Notes: generated by a model not told the origin, from the sequence alone. Counted from the stretch's first letter, positions 53,203 to 64,000 are shown. The stretch is DNA of 64,000 nt from Streptomyces regalis (GCF_001509475.1 NZ_LLZG01000377.1:28256-92255); one strand, 5' to 3'. Numbers and translations are program-made.

Positions 53203-53991
53203 ATGCCCCTCTCCACCAGCCTCGCGCGTGGTGTCGCGCCCGCCACGCCCGGAACACTGCACGCCCGTACGGTCACGGGTGAGCTCAGCGCACCGCCCCG
53301 CCAGGGGCTGACGGTCCGCTTCGGGCGCGGCGAGAAGCCGGACGTGGACCTGGGCGTCGGCGTGGACGACCTGCGGGTGAGCCGACAGCACGGCGAGCTG
53401 ACGTACCGCCAAGGGCTGTGGTGGCTGCGCAACACCGGGCAGCAACTGGTCCGGCTGCCCCGCGGCCGGATGCTGCACCTCGCCACCGAGCCGATTCCGC
53501 TCGCCACCGGCTACACCCCGCTGTTCGTGAAGGGCTCCGGTTACCGTGAGCACCTGGTCGAGCTGTACGTCGCGGGCCACGACGACCAGGGACCGGTGTC
53601 GCGCCGGCGCGCCGAGACCGTACGACCCGAGACGTGGTCGCTGGACGACGACGAGCGGCTGTTGCTGGTGGTCCTCGGCCAGCGGTACCTGCTGTACGAG
53701 GAGGACCCCCGCCCTCTGACGTACCGCCAGGCGGCCGAGCGGCTCGCCTATCTCCGCCCGGACGCCAAGTGGAACGAGCGCAGGATCGAGTTCCGCATCG
53801 AGGCCGTACGCCGTCGGCTGCACGGCACCGGCTTCAGGTACCCGCTGCTGCACGACAAGTCCGAGGGCCGCCCCGCCGACAACAGTCTGCTGCACAACCT
53901 GATCAGGGGGCTCGTGGAGTCGACGACCCTCGTACCGCCGGACCTGGAGCTGATGGAGGACGACGAGGCCTGGCCGGACTCCGCGTTCTGA
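53203..53991 (+). CDS. FHA-domain protein with C-terminal winged-helix-like region
   Basis: A 262-aa protein from ATG 53203. VRFGRGEKPDVDLGVGVDDL then RVSRQHGELTYRQGLWWLRN is the FHA core (G-R...S-R-x-H) that binds phosphothreonine. The second half (WSLDDDERLLLVVLGQRYLL; YRQAAERLAYLRPDAKWNER then RIEFRIEAVRRRLHGTG) resembles a response-regulator-type winged helix. It lies between two kinase genes, so it is a likely phosphorylation-dependent partner. It ends 22 bp before the convergent kinase gene. Confidence 0.85.
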   Translation: MPLSTSLARGVAPATPGTLHARTVTGELSAPPRQGLTVRFGRGEKPDVDLGVGVDDLRVSRQHGELTYRQGLWWLRNTGQQLVRLPRGRMLHLATEPIPLATGYTPLFVKGSGYREHLVELYVAGHDDQGPVSRRRAETVRPETWSLDDDERLLLVVLGQRYLLYEEDPRPLTYRQAAERLAYLRPDAKWNERRIEFRIEAVRRRLHGTGFRYPLLHDKSEGRPADNSLLHNLIRGLVESTTLVPPDLELMEDDEAWPDSAF

Positions 53992-54013
53992 GGAGGCATC
54001 GACGCCCCCCGCG

Positions 54014-55990
<1,977 letters not shown>

Positions 55991-56220
55991 GGATCTTCCC
56001 CCTCGGTCGAGTCCGGAACGCGCACCGCCCAACGGCGTGCGCATGGATCGAACTTACTGCGTACGGCGGGCCGTACGCAGTGTCTACCCAGAGCCTTCAT
56101 CAGTCGCACGCATGCGTAGAAGCGGCGGGACCGGAGGTTCCGGGAGGGGTCCCGGCAGCGGCGCCTAGCGTACGCGTCGGCCCGAACCGGACACCCACCC
56201 CCGACAGAGAGGGAACCCCC

Positions 56221-57003
56221 ATGCCAAGCACCCGGACCGTCGTACTGGCCGGCATCACCGCGGCTGTCTCGACCGCCACGCTCACGCTGTCCGCCCACGC
56301 CGGCACTCCGACGCCGCACGGGCAGGCGCCCGCCCGGTGCGCGTACCCCTCCGACGTCCTCGACCTGACGAACTGGAAGCTGACCCTGCCCACCGGCGAG
56401 GACGAGGACCCCACCGAGATCACCCAACCCGAACTGGCGACCTTCTCCGCCGATCCCTGGTTCCGGGCCGATACGGGCTGCGAGGCGGTCGGCTTCCGGG
56501 CCGCCGTCAACGGCGTGACGACGGGAGGTTCCCGCTACCCGCGCGCCGAGCTGCGGGAGATGACCGACGGCGGCGAGGACGAAGCCGCCTGGTCCACCAC
56601 GGACGGCACCCACACCCTCGTGGTCAGGGAGGCGTTCACGGCGCTGCCCGCCGAACGGCCGTGGCTGGTCGGCGCGCAGGTCCACGGCGGGGACGACGAC
56701 GTCACCGTCTTCCGCCTCGAGGGCAGCAGCCTCTACGTCACCGACGGCGACGACCGCCACCATCACCTCGTCACCGACGACTACGAGCTGGGCACCGAGT
56801 TCGAGGCCAAGTTCGTGGCGAGGGACGGGGAGATCGACGCGTACTACAACGGCCGGCTGCAGACCACGATCTCCCACGACGGCGACACCAACTACTTCAA
56901 GGCCGGGGCCTACACGCAGGCCAACTGCGACAACTCCGAGCCGTGCGCCGACGACAACTACGGCGAGGTCCGCATCTCCCGCATCAAGGTCACCCACTCC
57001 TGA
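56221..57003 (+). CDS. Secreted polysaccharide lyase family 7 (alginate lyase)
   Basis: A 260-aa enzyme with a signal peptide (STRTVVLAGITAAVSTATLT, cleavage after AHA). The PL7 signatures are all visible: YPRAELREM (R-x-E-L-R), VGAQVHGGDDD (Q-V/I-H) and TNYFKAGAYTQANC (Y-F-K-A-G-x-Y), which form the active-site groove with the catalytic His and Tyr. It cleaves alginate by beta-elimination; Q-V-H rather than Q-I-H is often linked to M-block preference, but this is not certain. ATG 56221 follows GAGAGGG. Isolated between kinase genes; no neighbouring uptake genes. Confidence 0.9.
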   Translation: MPSTRTVVLAGITAAVSTATLTLSAHAGTPTPHGQAPARCAYPSDVLDLTNWKLTLPTGEDEDPTEITQPELATFSADPWFRADTGCEAVGFRAAVNGVTTGGSRYPRAELREMTDGGEDEAAWSTTDGTHTLVVREAFTALPAERPWLVGAQVHGGDDDVTVFRLEGSSLYVTDGDDRHHHLVTDDYELGTEFEAKFVARDGEIDAYYNGRLQTTISHDGDTNYFKAGAYTQANCDNSEPCADDNYGEVRISRIKVTHS

Positions 57004-57103
57004 CCGGCGGAAGGCAGGCAGGCGGGCGGTGCCGGTTTCCGGGAGGGGTCCCACACCGTGCGTGGCACGGTGACGTCGACCGCAGGCACGGAAGGGGCGG
57101 GGG

Positions 57104-58186
57104 ATGACGGGGGACGCGATCGGCGTGGAGAGGGCACTGCTGGCCCGCGGGCAGCGGATCAACTCGGCGCTCGTCGTGGACCGCAGGCTGGGGGAGGGCG
57201 CCTTCGCCGAGGTGTACCGGGTACGGCACCACATCCTCGGCTGGCAGGCGCTGAAGCTCTTCAAGCATGTGGCCTCGCTGGCGGCGACCTCCAGGATGTT
57301 CGACGAGGCCCGCATCCTCTCCACCCTGGGACACCCCAACATCATCCGGGTGTTCGACGCGGGCACCGTGCAGACCTCCGAGGGCATGCGCGGCTACATC
57401 ACCATGGAGTACGTGGCGGGCGGCAGCCTGGAGCGGCTGATCGCCTCCCACTCCGGCGCGGTACCGGTCGGCGAGGCCACGGCCGTGCTGCGGCAGGCCG
57501 CCGAGGGACTCGCCGTCGCCCATGAACGCCAACACCCCATCGTGCACCGCGACTTGTCGCTGGCCAACGTGCTCATCACCTACGACGAGTCCGGGCTCAG
57601 GGTGAAGGTCAGCGACTTCGGGCTGGCCAAGGAGACCGACCCGGGCACGATGGCCGCCAGCGCCCAGGGAACCGTCGCCTACATGCCGCCCGAGGTGCTG
57701 CGCCGGGGCACGGGCTACTCGTGCGCCGGGGACGTGTGGGCGCTGGGCACCATCGCGTACTTCCTGCTCACCGACCACTTCCCGTACGACGGCGGCGACC
57801 CGGTGCAGTCCTTCTCCCTGGAGCGGTTCCACCGCCCGCTGCCGCCGCCGAGCGCCTACAACGACGACGTGGGGCCCGAACTGGACCGGCTGGTCACGGA
57901 CATGCTCCGGACCGACCCCGCCGACCGGCCCGCCACGGCGCGCGAGGTCGCCGAACGGGCCGAGGTGCTGCGGCACTCGGCTGGGGCGCGACCGCCCCAG
58001 CACGGGCCGCAGGCCGTGGAGCGGTCCGTCGAGGAGCTGGTGCGGGCCGCCGTCGCGCTCTCCCGGATGCCGGGGCGACTGGCCGATGCCGCGAACCAGC
58101 TGGAAGAGGCGGTGAGCCGCCATCCCCGGCTCCGGGAACGGCACATGGCGCGGCTGATGACGTGGCGCCGGGGGGTGGTCATGTGA
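57104..58186 (+). CDS. Cytosolic Ser/Thr protein kinase
   Basis: A 360-aa kinase without membrane helix. LVVDRRLGEGAFAEVYRVRH (glycine loop), QALKLFK (Lys), PIVHRDLSLANVLITYDE (HRD with L-S in place of the usual K-P), VKVSDFGLAKE (DFG) and GTVAYMPPEVLRRG. After the kinase domain come helical segments to residue 360. It starts a five-gene operon whose later genes encode J-like, GrpE-like, Hsp70 and TPR/OmpA-like proteins: its stop overlaps the next GTG by 4 bp. It probably phosphorylates one of these partners. Confidence 0.9.
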   Translation: MTGDAIGVERALLARGQRINSALVVDRRLGEGAFAEVYRVRHHILGWQALKLFKHVASLAATSRMFDEARILSTLGHPNIIRVFDAGTVQTSEGMRGYITMEYVAGGSLERLIASHSGAVPVGEATAVLRQAAEGLAVAHERQHPIVHRDLSLANVLITYDESGLRVKVSDFGLAKETDPGTMAASAQGTVAYMPPEVLRRGTGYSCAGDVWALGTIAYFLLTDHFPYDGGDPVQSFSLERFHRPLPPPSAYNDDVGPELDRLVTDMLRTDPADRPATAREVAERAEVLRHSAGARPPQHGPQAVERSVEELVRAAVALSRMPGRLADAANQLEEAVSRHPRLRERHMARLMTWRRGVVM

Positions 58187-59493
58187 ACGGCCCGACGCAC
58201 GAGGAACGGATGGACCAGCAGCGGACGTATGGGGGACGGATGGACGACACGACAACGGGCCGCCCGGCGCATGAGCCGTCCGCCGCCCGACGCGGCACCG
58301 GGACGCCGGACCGCTTCACGGATCTGGCCGGGACGCGGCTGTACCGCAGGAACATCTTCGCCGTCACCGGACTGCCGGCAGACGCCAAGGGGCGTGCCGT
58401 ACGGGCGCACAGGCAGCGGCTGGAGACCAGGCTGGAGGTCGAGCAGACCTGGCCGGGAGACACCGAGCTGCCGCTGGTGGGCGGGCACCGCAAGGAGGAT
58501 GTCCGCGCCGCGTTCGAGGAGTTCCAGGACCCCCGCAGGCGGCTGGTGGACGAACTGCTGTGGCGGTGGGGGGACAGGGACTTCGGGTGCGACTGCCCCA
58601 CGGCCGTGCACCGGGATCACGACGAGGCGGTGCGCTGCCACTCCCTGGTGCTGGAGACGGAGACCGGACGGGTCGAGGCCACCACACAGGAGCGCGACCG
58701 GCTCTGGGCAGGCGCGGCGGCTCACTGGGCGGAGCTGCTGGAGCGCCCCGAGTTCAGGCAGCACGTCGCCCACCGGATCAGGGCCCTCGACGACCCCAGG
58801 CTCGGCGAGCACACGGCGGACGACTTCCTGGCCGGGCTTCCCCGGCTGCTCGTGTCGCCCTTCGGTGACCTGATCGCCGCCCCCGGTCTGCGGCCTCGGC
58901 TGGCCCGGGTGTGCGTCGGCTGGGCGGAGTACGCGCCCTTCGAGCGGCTGCTGCCCGGGGTGTTCGAGGAGCTGGTGGAAGAGACGATGGGCAGCATCGA
59001 CGAGGGCGTGCTGTCCGCGCGGAACCGGAAGAACGAAGGCCGGCACGAGGACGCGATCACGATCCTGCGGGAACGGGTGCTGCCCGCGTTCGACGGGCTC
59101 GAGCCGGTCCGGGCGTTCGTCCCGGAATGGCGGTACGAGGAGGCCGCGCACGTCGTCGCCGTCGCGCTGAACAACCTGGCGGTGGCGCTCGTGGACTACC
59201 AGAGCACGCGATCGACCGCCTGGAAGCGGCAGACGATGCTCGAACTCGCCGAGCGGGCCTACGAGATCGCCCCGGACAGTGACGCGGACGAGATCAAGGC
59301 CAACTGGGACGCCATCCAGGACCAGTTCACGGGCTCCGAATTCCCGGCGGCCGTGAAGCCGATCCGCTGGAAGAAGACCGTGGCCGGTCTCGGCATCGCG
59401 GCTCTCGTCCTGGGCACCGTCGGCTATTTCCTCGGCCCGGCCTGGGCCGTCGGCCTTGTGTTCGCGCTCATCTACATGGCGGTCGCGGGGTGA
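58183..59493 (+). CDS. J-domain-like protein with C-terminal membrane helices
   Basis: About 436 aa. Residues 50-130 (RRNIFAVTGLPADAKGRAVR; VRAAFEEFQDPRRRLVDELL) follow the N-P-Y-x-V-L-G-x-x-x-x-A...A-Y-x-x-L-x-D-P-x-x-R pattern of J domains but lack H-P-D. A Cys/His motif (DFGCDCPTAVHRDHDEAVRC) and a long helical body come next. Two hydrophobic helices close the protein (VAGLGIAALVLGTVGYFLGP; WAVGLVFALIYMAVAG). GTG 58183 overlaps the kinase stop; ATG 58210 or 58240 are possible. The Hsp70 two genes later supports a co-chaperone role, which is inference. Confidence 0.7.
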   Translation: MNGPTHEERMDQQRTYGGRMDDTTTGRPAHEPSAARRGTGTPDRFTDLAGTRLYRRNIFAVTGLPADAKGRAVRAHRQRLETRLEVEQTWPGDTELPLVGGHRKEDVRAAFEEFQDPRRRLVDELLWRWGDRDFGCDCPTAVHRDHDEAVRCHSLVLETETGRVEATTQERDRLWAGAAAHWAELLERPEFRQHVAHRIRALDDPRLGEHTADDFLAGLPRLLVSPFGDLIAAPGLRPRLARVCVGWAEYAPFERLLPGVFEELVEETMGSIDEGVLSARNRKNEGRHEDAITILRERVLPAFDGLEPVRAFVPEWRYEEAAHVVAVALNNLAVALVDYQSTRSTAWKRQTMLELAERAYEIAPDSDADEIKANWDAIQDQFTGSEFPAAVKPIRWKKTVAGLGIAALVLGTVGYFLGPAWAVGLVFALIYMAVAG

Positions 59494-59534
59494 GCCGCGT
59501 GGCACGGAAGGAGACAGAGCGGAAGGAGACGGAG

Positions 59535-60062
59535 ATGAGTCCGCACACCCGTCGGGGCGTACGCCAAGTGCACGCCGCGCTCGGCCAGTTGAGGCACCCA
59601 CCCGAGTTCCGCATCCCCCGCCCGCCGCTGGAGCCGGCCCAGGCCGACTGGGTCGCGGCCGTGCTCGCCGAGGTCGAGGCCGCCGAGGCGCTCGCGGAGC
59701 GGGCCCGCACCCCTCAGGGCGCCGGGACCGACGCGCTGCTCGGGGCCGCCATCGGCATCTGGCGTGCCCTGCGCAAGCTCGACCAGAGTGCCGGCACCCT
59801 CTCGGCGGCCGACCTGCGGCAGGTGCGCCGCCAGGTCCACGCGAGCCGCCAGGCGCTCGCCGATGACGGGCTGGAGATCCAGGAGCACGACGGTCTGCCG
59901 TTCGACTCCGGTCAGTCACTGGAGGCCCTGGTGTTCCAGGACGAGCCGGGACTGGACCGCGAGGTCGTGCTGGAGACCGTACGACCGTCGGTCTACTTCC
60001 GCGGCGAACGGATCCAGATGGGCCAGGTCGTCGTCGGCAGGCCCGCGCCCCCCGTCAAGTGA
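59535..60062 (+). CDS. GrpE-like putative nucleotide-exchange protein
   Basis: A 175-aa protein from ATG 59535, with GGAAGGAGA nine bases upstream; a GTG at 59490 overlapping the previous stop is the alternative. Residues 25-110 are helical. The end (GLEIQEHDGLPFDSGQSLEA; VVLETVRPSVYFRGERIQMG then QVVVGRP) resembles GrpE's small beta domain, where G-x-x-F-D-P-x-x-H-E-A and V-x-V-x-x-P occur. Placed directly before hsp70 (21 bp). Sequence match is weak; context raises it. Confidence 0.55.
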   Translation: MSPHTRRGVRQVHAALGQLRHPPEFRIPRPPLEPAQADWVAAVLAEVEAAEALAERARTPQGAGTDALLGAAIGIWRALRKLDQSAGTLSAADLRQVRRQVHASRQALADDGLEIQEHDGLPFDSGQSLEALVFQDEPGLDREVVLETVRPSVYFRGERIQMGQVVVGRPAPPVK

Positions 60063-60083
60063 ACGACCAAGGAGATCACGCCC

Positions 60084-62582
60084 ATGCGCGAGACCATCGA
60101 CTTCGGAATCGACCTCGGCACCACCAACAGCGCCATCGCGGTGGCGGAGGACGACGGCGTACGCGTCATCAAGAACAACGACGGCTGGGAGTTCACGCCC
60201 TCCGCCGTGTGGATCCCCAAGGAGGGGGTGATCCACGTGGGCAGGCGGGCCCGGGAGCGCACGGAGAGCGATCCGGACAACGCCTACGCCGAGTTCAAGC
60301 TGGAGATGGGGGCGGCCGGCGCCCAGCGGCTCTTCGAGCGCTCGGGCCTCTCGCTCACGCCCGAGGAACTCTCCGCCGAGGTGCTCAAGTCCCTGCGCCA
60401 GGACGCCGCGCACGAGTACGGCCACCAGCCGGAGGCGGCCGTGATCACCGTGCCGGCCTCGTTCGCCCTGAACCAGAACAACGCCACCAGCTCGGCCGCC
60501 GCCCTCGCCGGACTGGGCGAGCACTGCCCGCTGGTGCAGGAGCCGACCGCGGCCGCCATCGCGTACGGCGTCCAGGACACCTCCGACTCCGCCCACTGGA
60601 TGGTGTTCGACCTGGGCGGCGGCACCTTCGACGCGGCCCTGATGAGCAAGCGCGACGGCGAACTGCAGCTGATCCAGCACGCCGGCGACCCTTACCTCGG
60701 CGGAAAGCTCATCGACTGGGCCCTCGTCGACGACCTGCTGGTCCCCGCAGTCCGACGCGACCTGGGGATGCCGGACTTCGCCCGCAACAACCCGCGCTGG
60801 CGCAAGAACTTCGCCAAGCTCAAGCTGGAGGCGGAGAACGCCAAGATCGCGCTGTCCCGCACGAGTTCGGTCGAGATCTCCGTAGACCTGGACGACGGCA
60901 GCGGCGGCATCGAGCCCTTCGAGTACGTCCTGACCCGGGCCGCCCTGGACGACCTGGCGCTGCCGTTCTACACCCGCGCCGTCCGGCTCTGCCGCGACGC
61001 GCTGGCCGAGAGCTCCCTGCGCCCCGACCACATCGACCGGCTGCTCCTGGTCGGCGGGGCGACCCTCAGCCCCGGACTGCGCGAACTGCTCGCCGACCCG
61101 GTCGAAGGGCCCGGCATCCCCCTCGACCACAGCCAGGACCCCACCACCGTGGTCGCGCGCGGCGCCGCCGTGTTCGCCCGTACGATCCGGCTGCCGAAGA
61201 AGCCGCAGAAGGCCGCGCCCGGCGAGTTCGCGATCGAACTCCACTATCCGCCGCAGTCCGTGGACACCACCGGCATCCCCGTCTCCGGCAAGGTCAGCAG
61301 CGGCAGCGCGGTGGACTGGACGCGGTACACCGTCACCCTGAGCAACCCCGACGGCCGCCCGCCCTTCCGCGGGCCGCGCACCGAACTCGGCACGGACGGC
61401 ACCTTCTACACCGAGGTGGCCATCGACGCCGACACCCGGTCCCGCTTCACCGTGGAGCTCACCGACACCTCCGGCACCCGGCGCAACCTGGCCGGGGACA
61501 CCTTCTCCATCAGCCACGCGGCCGTCGTCCCCGGCGACGCGGTACTCACCGGCACCCTCGGCATCGGCAAGGCCGACGGCACCTTCGACCCGCTGCTGCG
61601 CAAGGGCACCACACTGCCCGCCCAGGTGACCAAGCCGTACCGGACGACCATCCCGCTGCGCCGCACCGAGCCGGACGCCGTCATCCGCATCCCCCTGCTG
61701 GAGGGAGAACGCAGGCGCGCCGACCGCAACAGCAGGGTCGGGCTCATCGAGATCCGCCCGCGCGACATCCGCATCGACCTGCCCGCCCAGAGCGAGGTCG
61801 AGGTGACGTTCGAGATCCAGGCGAGCAACCGGGAGGTCCTCGTCACCGCCGACATCCCCCTGCTGGAGCAGCAGTTCGAGGCGACGATCAACCGCTCCGA
61901 GCTGCTGGCACCCGAACACGACGAACTCGTGGACCGCCTGCACGATCTGGAACAGCGGGTACGGCTCCTGCAGGACCAGGCCGAGGACGTCTTCTCGGAC
62001 CAGGCACGGGCGAAACTGGTCGACCTTTCGGAGCAGCGGACCCTCCCCCAGCTCCGCAAGGAGGTGGACGCGGCCGCCGTCGACACGGGCGCCGCCGTCA
62101 CCAGCGATCGCCGCATCCGCGATGTCGAGGCCCAGCTCGACGACATCGAGGAGGCGATCGAGATCCCGGGACTGCAACGTGAGTTGTGGGATCTGCTCAG
62201 CGCCTGCGAGGACGTCGTCGAGCAGGTCGGGGGCAGTCCGTCGGACCGGCGGGAGCTGCAGAACATGCGCGACCGCGCCCGTTCGCTCGGCGACGACGCC
62301 ACGCCGGCGGACCTGCGGCGGCTCATCAAGCGGGCCGGGGAGTTCCACGTCGAGCTGCTGCGCCGTACCGACCAGTGGGAGTACGTGGTCTTCCACGCGC
62401 TGGTCGAGATGCGCGACGAGATGTTCTCCCGCGCCCAGGCGGACGCCGCGATCCTGGAGGGCCGCCGGGCCGTCGCCGCGGGGAACCGCCGTGCCCTCGC
62501 CGGCGTCAACGAGCGGCTGCGCCGACTGCTGCCGCCGGGGGCCGCGGATGAGGCCGAGCGGATGTCCGGCGGAATCAACTAG
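60084..62582 (+). CDS. Large Hsp70 family protein
   Basis: An 832-aa Hsp70, longer than DnaK (about 620). The actin-fold ATPase covers about 1-375: FGIDLGTTNSAIAVAEDDGV (phosphate 1), HWMVFDLGGGTFDAALMSKR (phosphate 2), PLVQEPTAAAIAYGVQ and RLLLVGGATLSPGLRELLAD (adenosine). Then a beta-rich substrate-like domain (TTGIPVSGKVSSGSAVDWTR; LPAQVTKPYRTTIPLRRTEP) and a long helical lid with coiled coil (LVDRLHDLEQRVRLLQDQAE; VEAQLDDIEEAIEIPGLQRE). ATG 60084 has AAGGAG upstream. Not the housekeeping dnaK; coupled to a kinase and co-chaperone-like genes. Confidence 0.9.
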   Translation: MRETIDFGIDLGTTNSAIAVAEDDGVRVIKNNDGWEFTPSAVWIPKEGVIHVGRRARERTESDPDNAYAEFKLEMGAAGAQRLFERSGLSLTPEELSAEVLKSLRQDAAHEYGHQPEAAVITVPASFALNQNNATSSAAALAGLGEHCPLVQEPTAAAIAYGVQDTSDSAHWMVFDLGGGTFDAALMSKRDGELQLIQHAGDPYLGGKLIDWALVDDLLVPAVRRDLGMPDFARNNPRWRKNFAKLKLEAENAKIALSRTSSVEISVDLDDGSGGIEPFEYVLTRAALDDLALPFYTRAVRLCRDALAESSLRPDHIDRLLLVGGATLSPGLRELLADPVEGPGIPLDHSQDPTTVVARGAAVFARTIRLPKKPQKAAPGEFAIELHYPPQSVDTTGIPVSGKVSSGSAVDWTRYTVTLSNPDGRPPFRGPRTELGTDGTFYTEVAIDADTRSRFTVELTDTSGTRRNLAGDTFSISHAAVVPGDAVLTGTLGIGKADGTFDPLLRKGTTLPAQVTKPYRTTIPLRRTEPDAVIRIPLLEGERRRADRNSRVGLIEIRPRDIRIDLPAQSEVEVTFEIQASNREVLVTADIPLLEQQFEATINRSELLAPEHDELVDRLHDLEQRVRLLQDQAEDVFSDQARAKLVDLSEQRTLPQLRKEVDAAAVDTGAAVTSDRRIRDVEAQLDDIEEAIEIPGLQRELWDLLSACEDVVEQVGGSPSDRRELQNMRDRARSLGDDATPADLRRLIKRAGEFHVELLRRTDQWEYVVFHALVEMRDEMFSRAQADAAILEGRRAVAAGNRRALAGVNERLRRLLPPGAADEAERMSGGIN

Positions 62583-62621
62583 CCGACGGTTCAACCAGTC
62601 GGCAGAGACGAGGAGTTGACG

Positions 62622-63611
62622 GTGCCCACATCCTTGATCCCGACGGGCGGCACAGGACCGGGTGAGACGGAATCCAGTGGTGCGGAATCCAGTGGTACGG
62701 CATCTGCCGCCGACTCGCTCCGGGTCCACCTGCTCGTTTCGCGTGCCGGCGCGGCGGCCCGCTCCGGTGACCTGGACGGCGCCCTGCGGCTGCTGCACGA
62801 CGCCGGTGATCCCGTCGTCGCCGGCCATCAGGACGTACTCGACCTGCTCGCCCGAGTCCACGCCCAGCGAGGGGAGTTGACCCAGGCGGCGACGTGCTGG
62901 CGAAGCGTCCTGGAACGTGACCCGGGGGATCCGGCCGCGTCGGCCGGACTGGCGAGGATCGACCGGCTCGGCCGACGCGGTCCAGGGGCGGCGCTCGCCC
63001 GGCACCGCAGGCGTACGGCACTGGCCGCCGCGCTCTGTGCGGTGGCCGCGGTCACAGCGGGCACGGTCGCTCTCACGGACGGCCCCGCCGCGCGCCCGGA
63101 TCGGCCCGGTCCCTCGCAGGCCGACCTGATGGAGCAACGTGTCCAGCAGCTGGACGCCGAACGCAGGGAACAGCAGACACGGGAGCAAGCCCGCGAGACA
63201 GCCCGCCGAGGGGAGGCGGCCAAGGCGCTGGCCCGCGCGCTGCGGGCACCGGGCATACACCCGGCGGTGCAGGGGGCTTCCGTTGAGGTCGCCTTCGTCG
63301 ACGGGCTCTTCTCCGAGGGCGCCGAGCTGACCCCGGCCGGAGCCGATCGGCTGGCTGTGCTCGGCGGACGCCTGGCCGGGCGAAAGGCGGGCGTCGAGAT
63401 CTACGGCCAGGCCGCCAGCGTGCCCGGCGCCCCGCGCAGTGGCGGTTCCGTCCTCTCCCTCTGGCGTGCACTCATCGCTGCCCGGGAACTGAGCGCCGCC
63501 AGCGGCAAGCCCCTCACCGCCTTCACCACGGCCAGCGCGGATCAGCGCGACGCGCCGTACGCGAGTGCCGCGAAGAACCGGACGGTCACGGTGGTGATCA
63601 CGCCTGGTTAG
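62622..63611 (+). CDS. TPR/OmpA-like single-pass membrane protein
   Basis: A 329-aa protein. Residues 30-110 form TPR-like helices (AARSGDLDGALRLLHDAGDP; ARVHAQRGELTQAATCWRSV), then a membrane helix (RTALAAALCAVAAVTAGTVA), a charged coiled coil (LMEQRVQQLDAERREQQTRE) and an OmpA/MotB-type end (SEGAELTPAGADRLAVLGGR; NRTVTVVITPG) that may touch peptidoglycan. GTG 62622 lies seven bases after GAGGAG. Last gene of the Hsp70 operon, 40 bp after hsp70, convergent with the permease gene. Confidence 0.78.
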   Translation: MPTSLIPTGGTGPGETESSGAESSGTASAADSLRVHLLVSRAGAAARSGDLDGALRLLHDAGDPVVAGHQDVLDLLARVHAQRGELTQAATCWRSVLERDPGDPAASAGLARIDRLGRRGPGAALARHRRRTALAAALCAVAAVTAGTVALTDGPAARPDRPGPSQADLMEQRVQQLDAERREQQTREQARETARRGEAAKALARALRAPGIHPAVQGASVEVAFVDGLFSEGAELTPAGADRLAVLGGRLAGRKAGVEIYGQAASVPGAPRSGGSVLSLWRALIAARELSAASGKPLTAFTTASADQRDAPYASAAKNRTVTVVITPG

Positions 63612-63651
63612 CCGATCCTTGCGCTCAGTTGGGGGACTTCAGTGGCTGACC

Positions 63652-64000
63652 TCAGCGGGTGACCAGCAGCCCCCGCCCGCGCAGAACACGCCGCTCCAGC
63701 GGGCTGAAGAACAGCAGCTCGATGGCGATGCCGACGAGCAGGATCAGGAAAATGGCCAGGAACACCTGCGACATGCTGCTGTTGTTGCGGCCGTTCTCCA
63801 GCAACTGGCCGAGACCGACGCCCAGGTCGGGGTGGGAGGCGATGATTTCGGCGGCCATCAGTGAGCGCCAGGAGAAGGCCCAGCCCTGCTTCAGGCCTGC
63901 CAGGTAGCCGGGCAGCGCGGCCGGCATCACGATGTGCCAGGTGCCCTTCAGGCCCGTCGCGCCCAGCGTGCGGCCCGCTCGCAGGAACAGTGGCGGCACC
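63652..64000 (-). CDS. SsuC/TauC-type ABC transporter permease (5' end outside window)
   Basis: The visible C-terminal 115 residues contain the EAA loop (IVMPAALPGYLAGLKQGWAF then SWRSLMAAEIIA) that docks on the ATPase, and the last membrane helix (VFLAIFLILLVGIAIELLFF) with LERRVLRGRGLL at the end. This is the permease class for sulfonates, taurine and nitrate. The frame is open to the window edge. Confidence 0.85.
   Translation of the reverse strand, partial: VPPLFLRAGRTLGATGLKGTWHIVMPAALPGYLAGLKQGWAFSWRSLMAAEIIASHPDLGVGLGQLLENGRNNSSMSQVFLAIFLILLVGIAIELLFFSPLERRVLRGRGLLVTR

Noticed and set aside
59916..63260. A minus-strand open frame of about 1100 codons
   Set aside because: Exact shadow of hsp70 and its neighbours; the plus frame has full Hsp70 motifs and a ribosome site.

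Overview
The window looks like Streptomyces chromosome. It has very high G+C, strong third-position G/C bias, many GTG starts, and typical actinobacterial families: LacI/GntR/MarR regulators, Hanks-type kinases with extracytoplasmic domains, 2-methylisoborneol genes and SsuC-type permeases. All calls come from reading the sequence; no database search was run.

Layout. (1) 1-8.1 kb: a sugar/polyol-type catabolic region. A leftward operon runs PhyH dioxygenase, SDR, IolG-like dehydrogenase, second Gfo/Idh/MocA dehydrogenase, and diverges from a LacI regulator. A TMEM175-like channel gene follows, then a second divergent LacI / Gfo-Idh-MocA pair with palindromic operators. (2) 8.3-13.5 kb: a FadR-type GntR regulator and an overlapping operon for lower gallate/protocatechuate meta-cleavage (PIG-L/GalB-like hydratase, LigK/GalC-like aldolase, PrpF/GalD-like tautomerase), a two-domain type I extradiol dioxygenase and a decayed aromatic-acid transporter. 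(3) 13.6-15.1 kb: a small membrane protein and an HSL-type esterase with a good promoter.

(4) 15.1-48.0 kb: an accessory region bounded by two copies of the T-arm of one tRNA-Pro(GGG). The left copy has the tRNA body without its acceptor 3' strand; the right copy has the matching 3' end. Inside are many broken genes (hydrolase, SDR, NmrA-type proteins, JmjC-like protein, dxs, lyase propeller, CASTOR/POLLUX channel, PLP decarboxylase, transposase, ABC transporter) among intact ones: a secreted BNR protein, a membrane pentapeptide-repeat protein, an LRV/HEAT protein inside a 101-bp inverted repeat, a LysR/DUF1330 pair, a MarR/OYE/quinone-reductase group, and the complete 2-methylisoborneol operon (encapsulin, terpene cyclase, GPP methyltransferase) followed by a flavoprotein. 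No integrase was seen.

(5) 48-51 kb: an ABC exporter half with degenerate nucleotide-binding motifs, translationally coupled to a P-loop protein. (6) 51.3-63.6 kb: a signalling and chaperone region with two membrane Ser/Thr kinases, an FHA protein, a secreted PL7 alginate lyase, and a tight operon of cytosolic kinase, J-like protein, GrpE-like protein, 832-aa Hsp70 and a TPR/OmpA-like membrane protein. The right edge cuts an SsuC-type permease gene.
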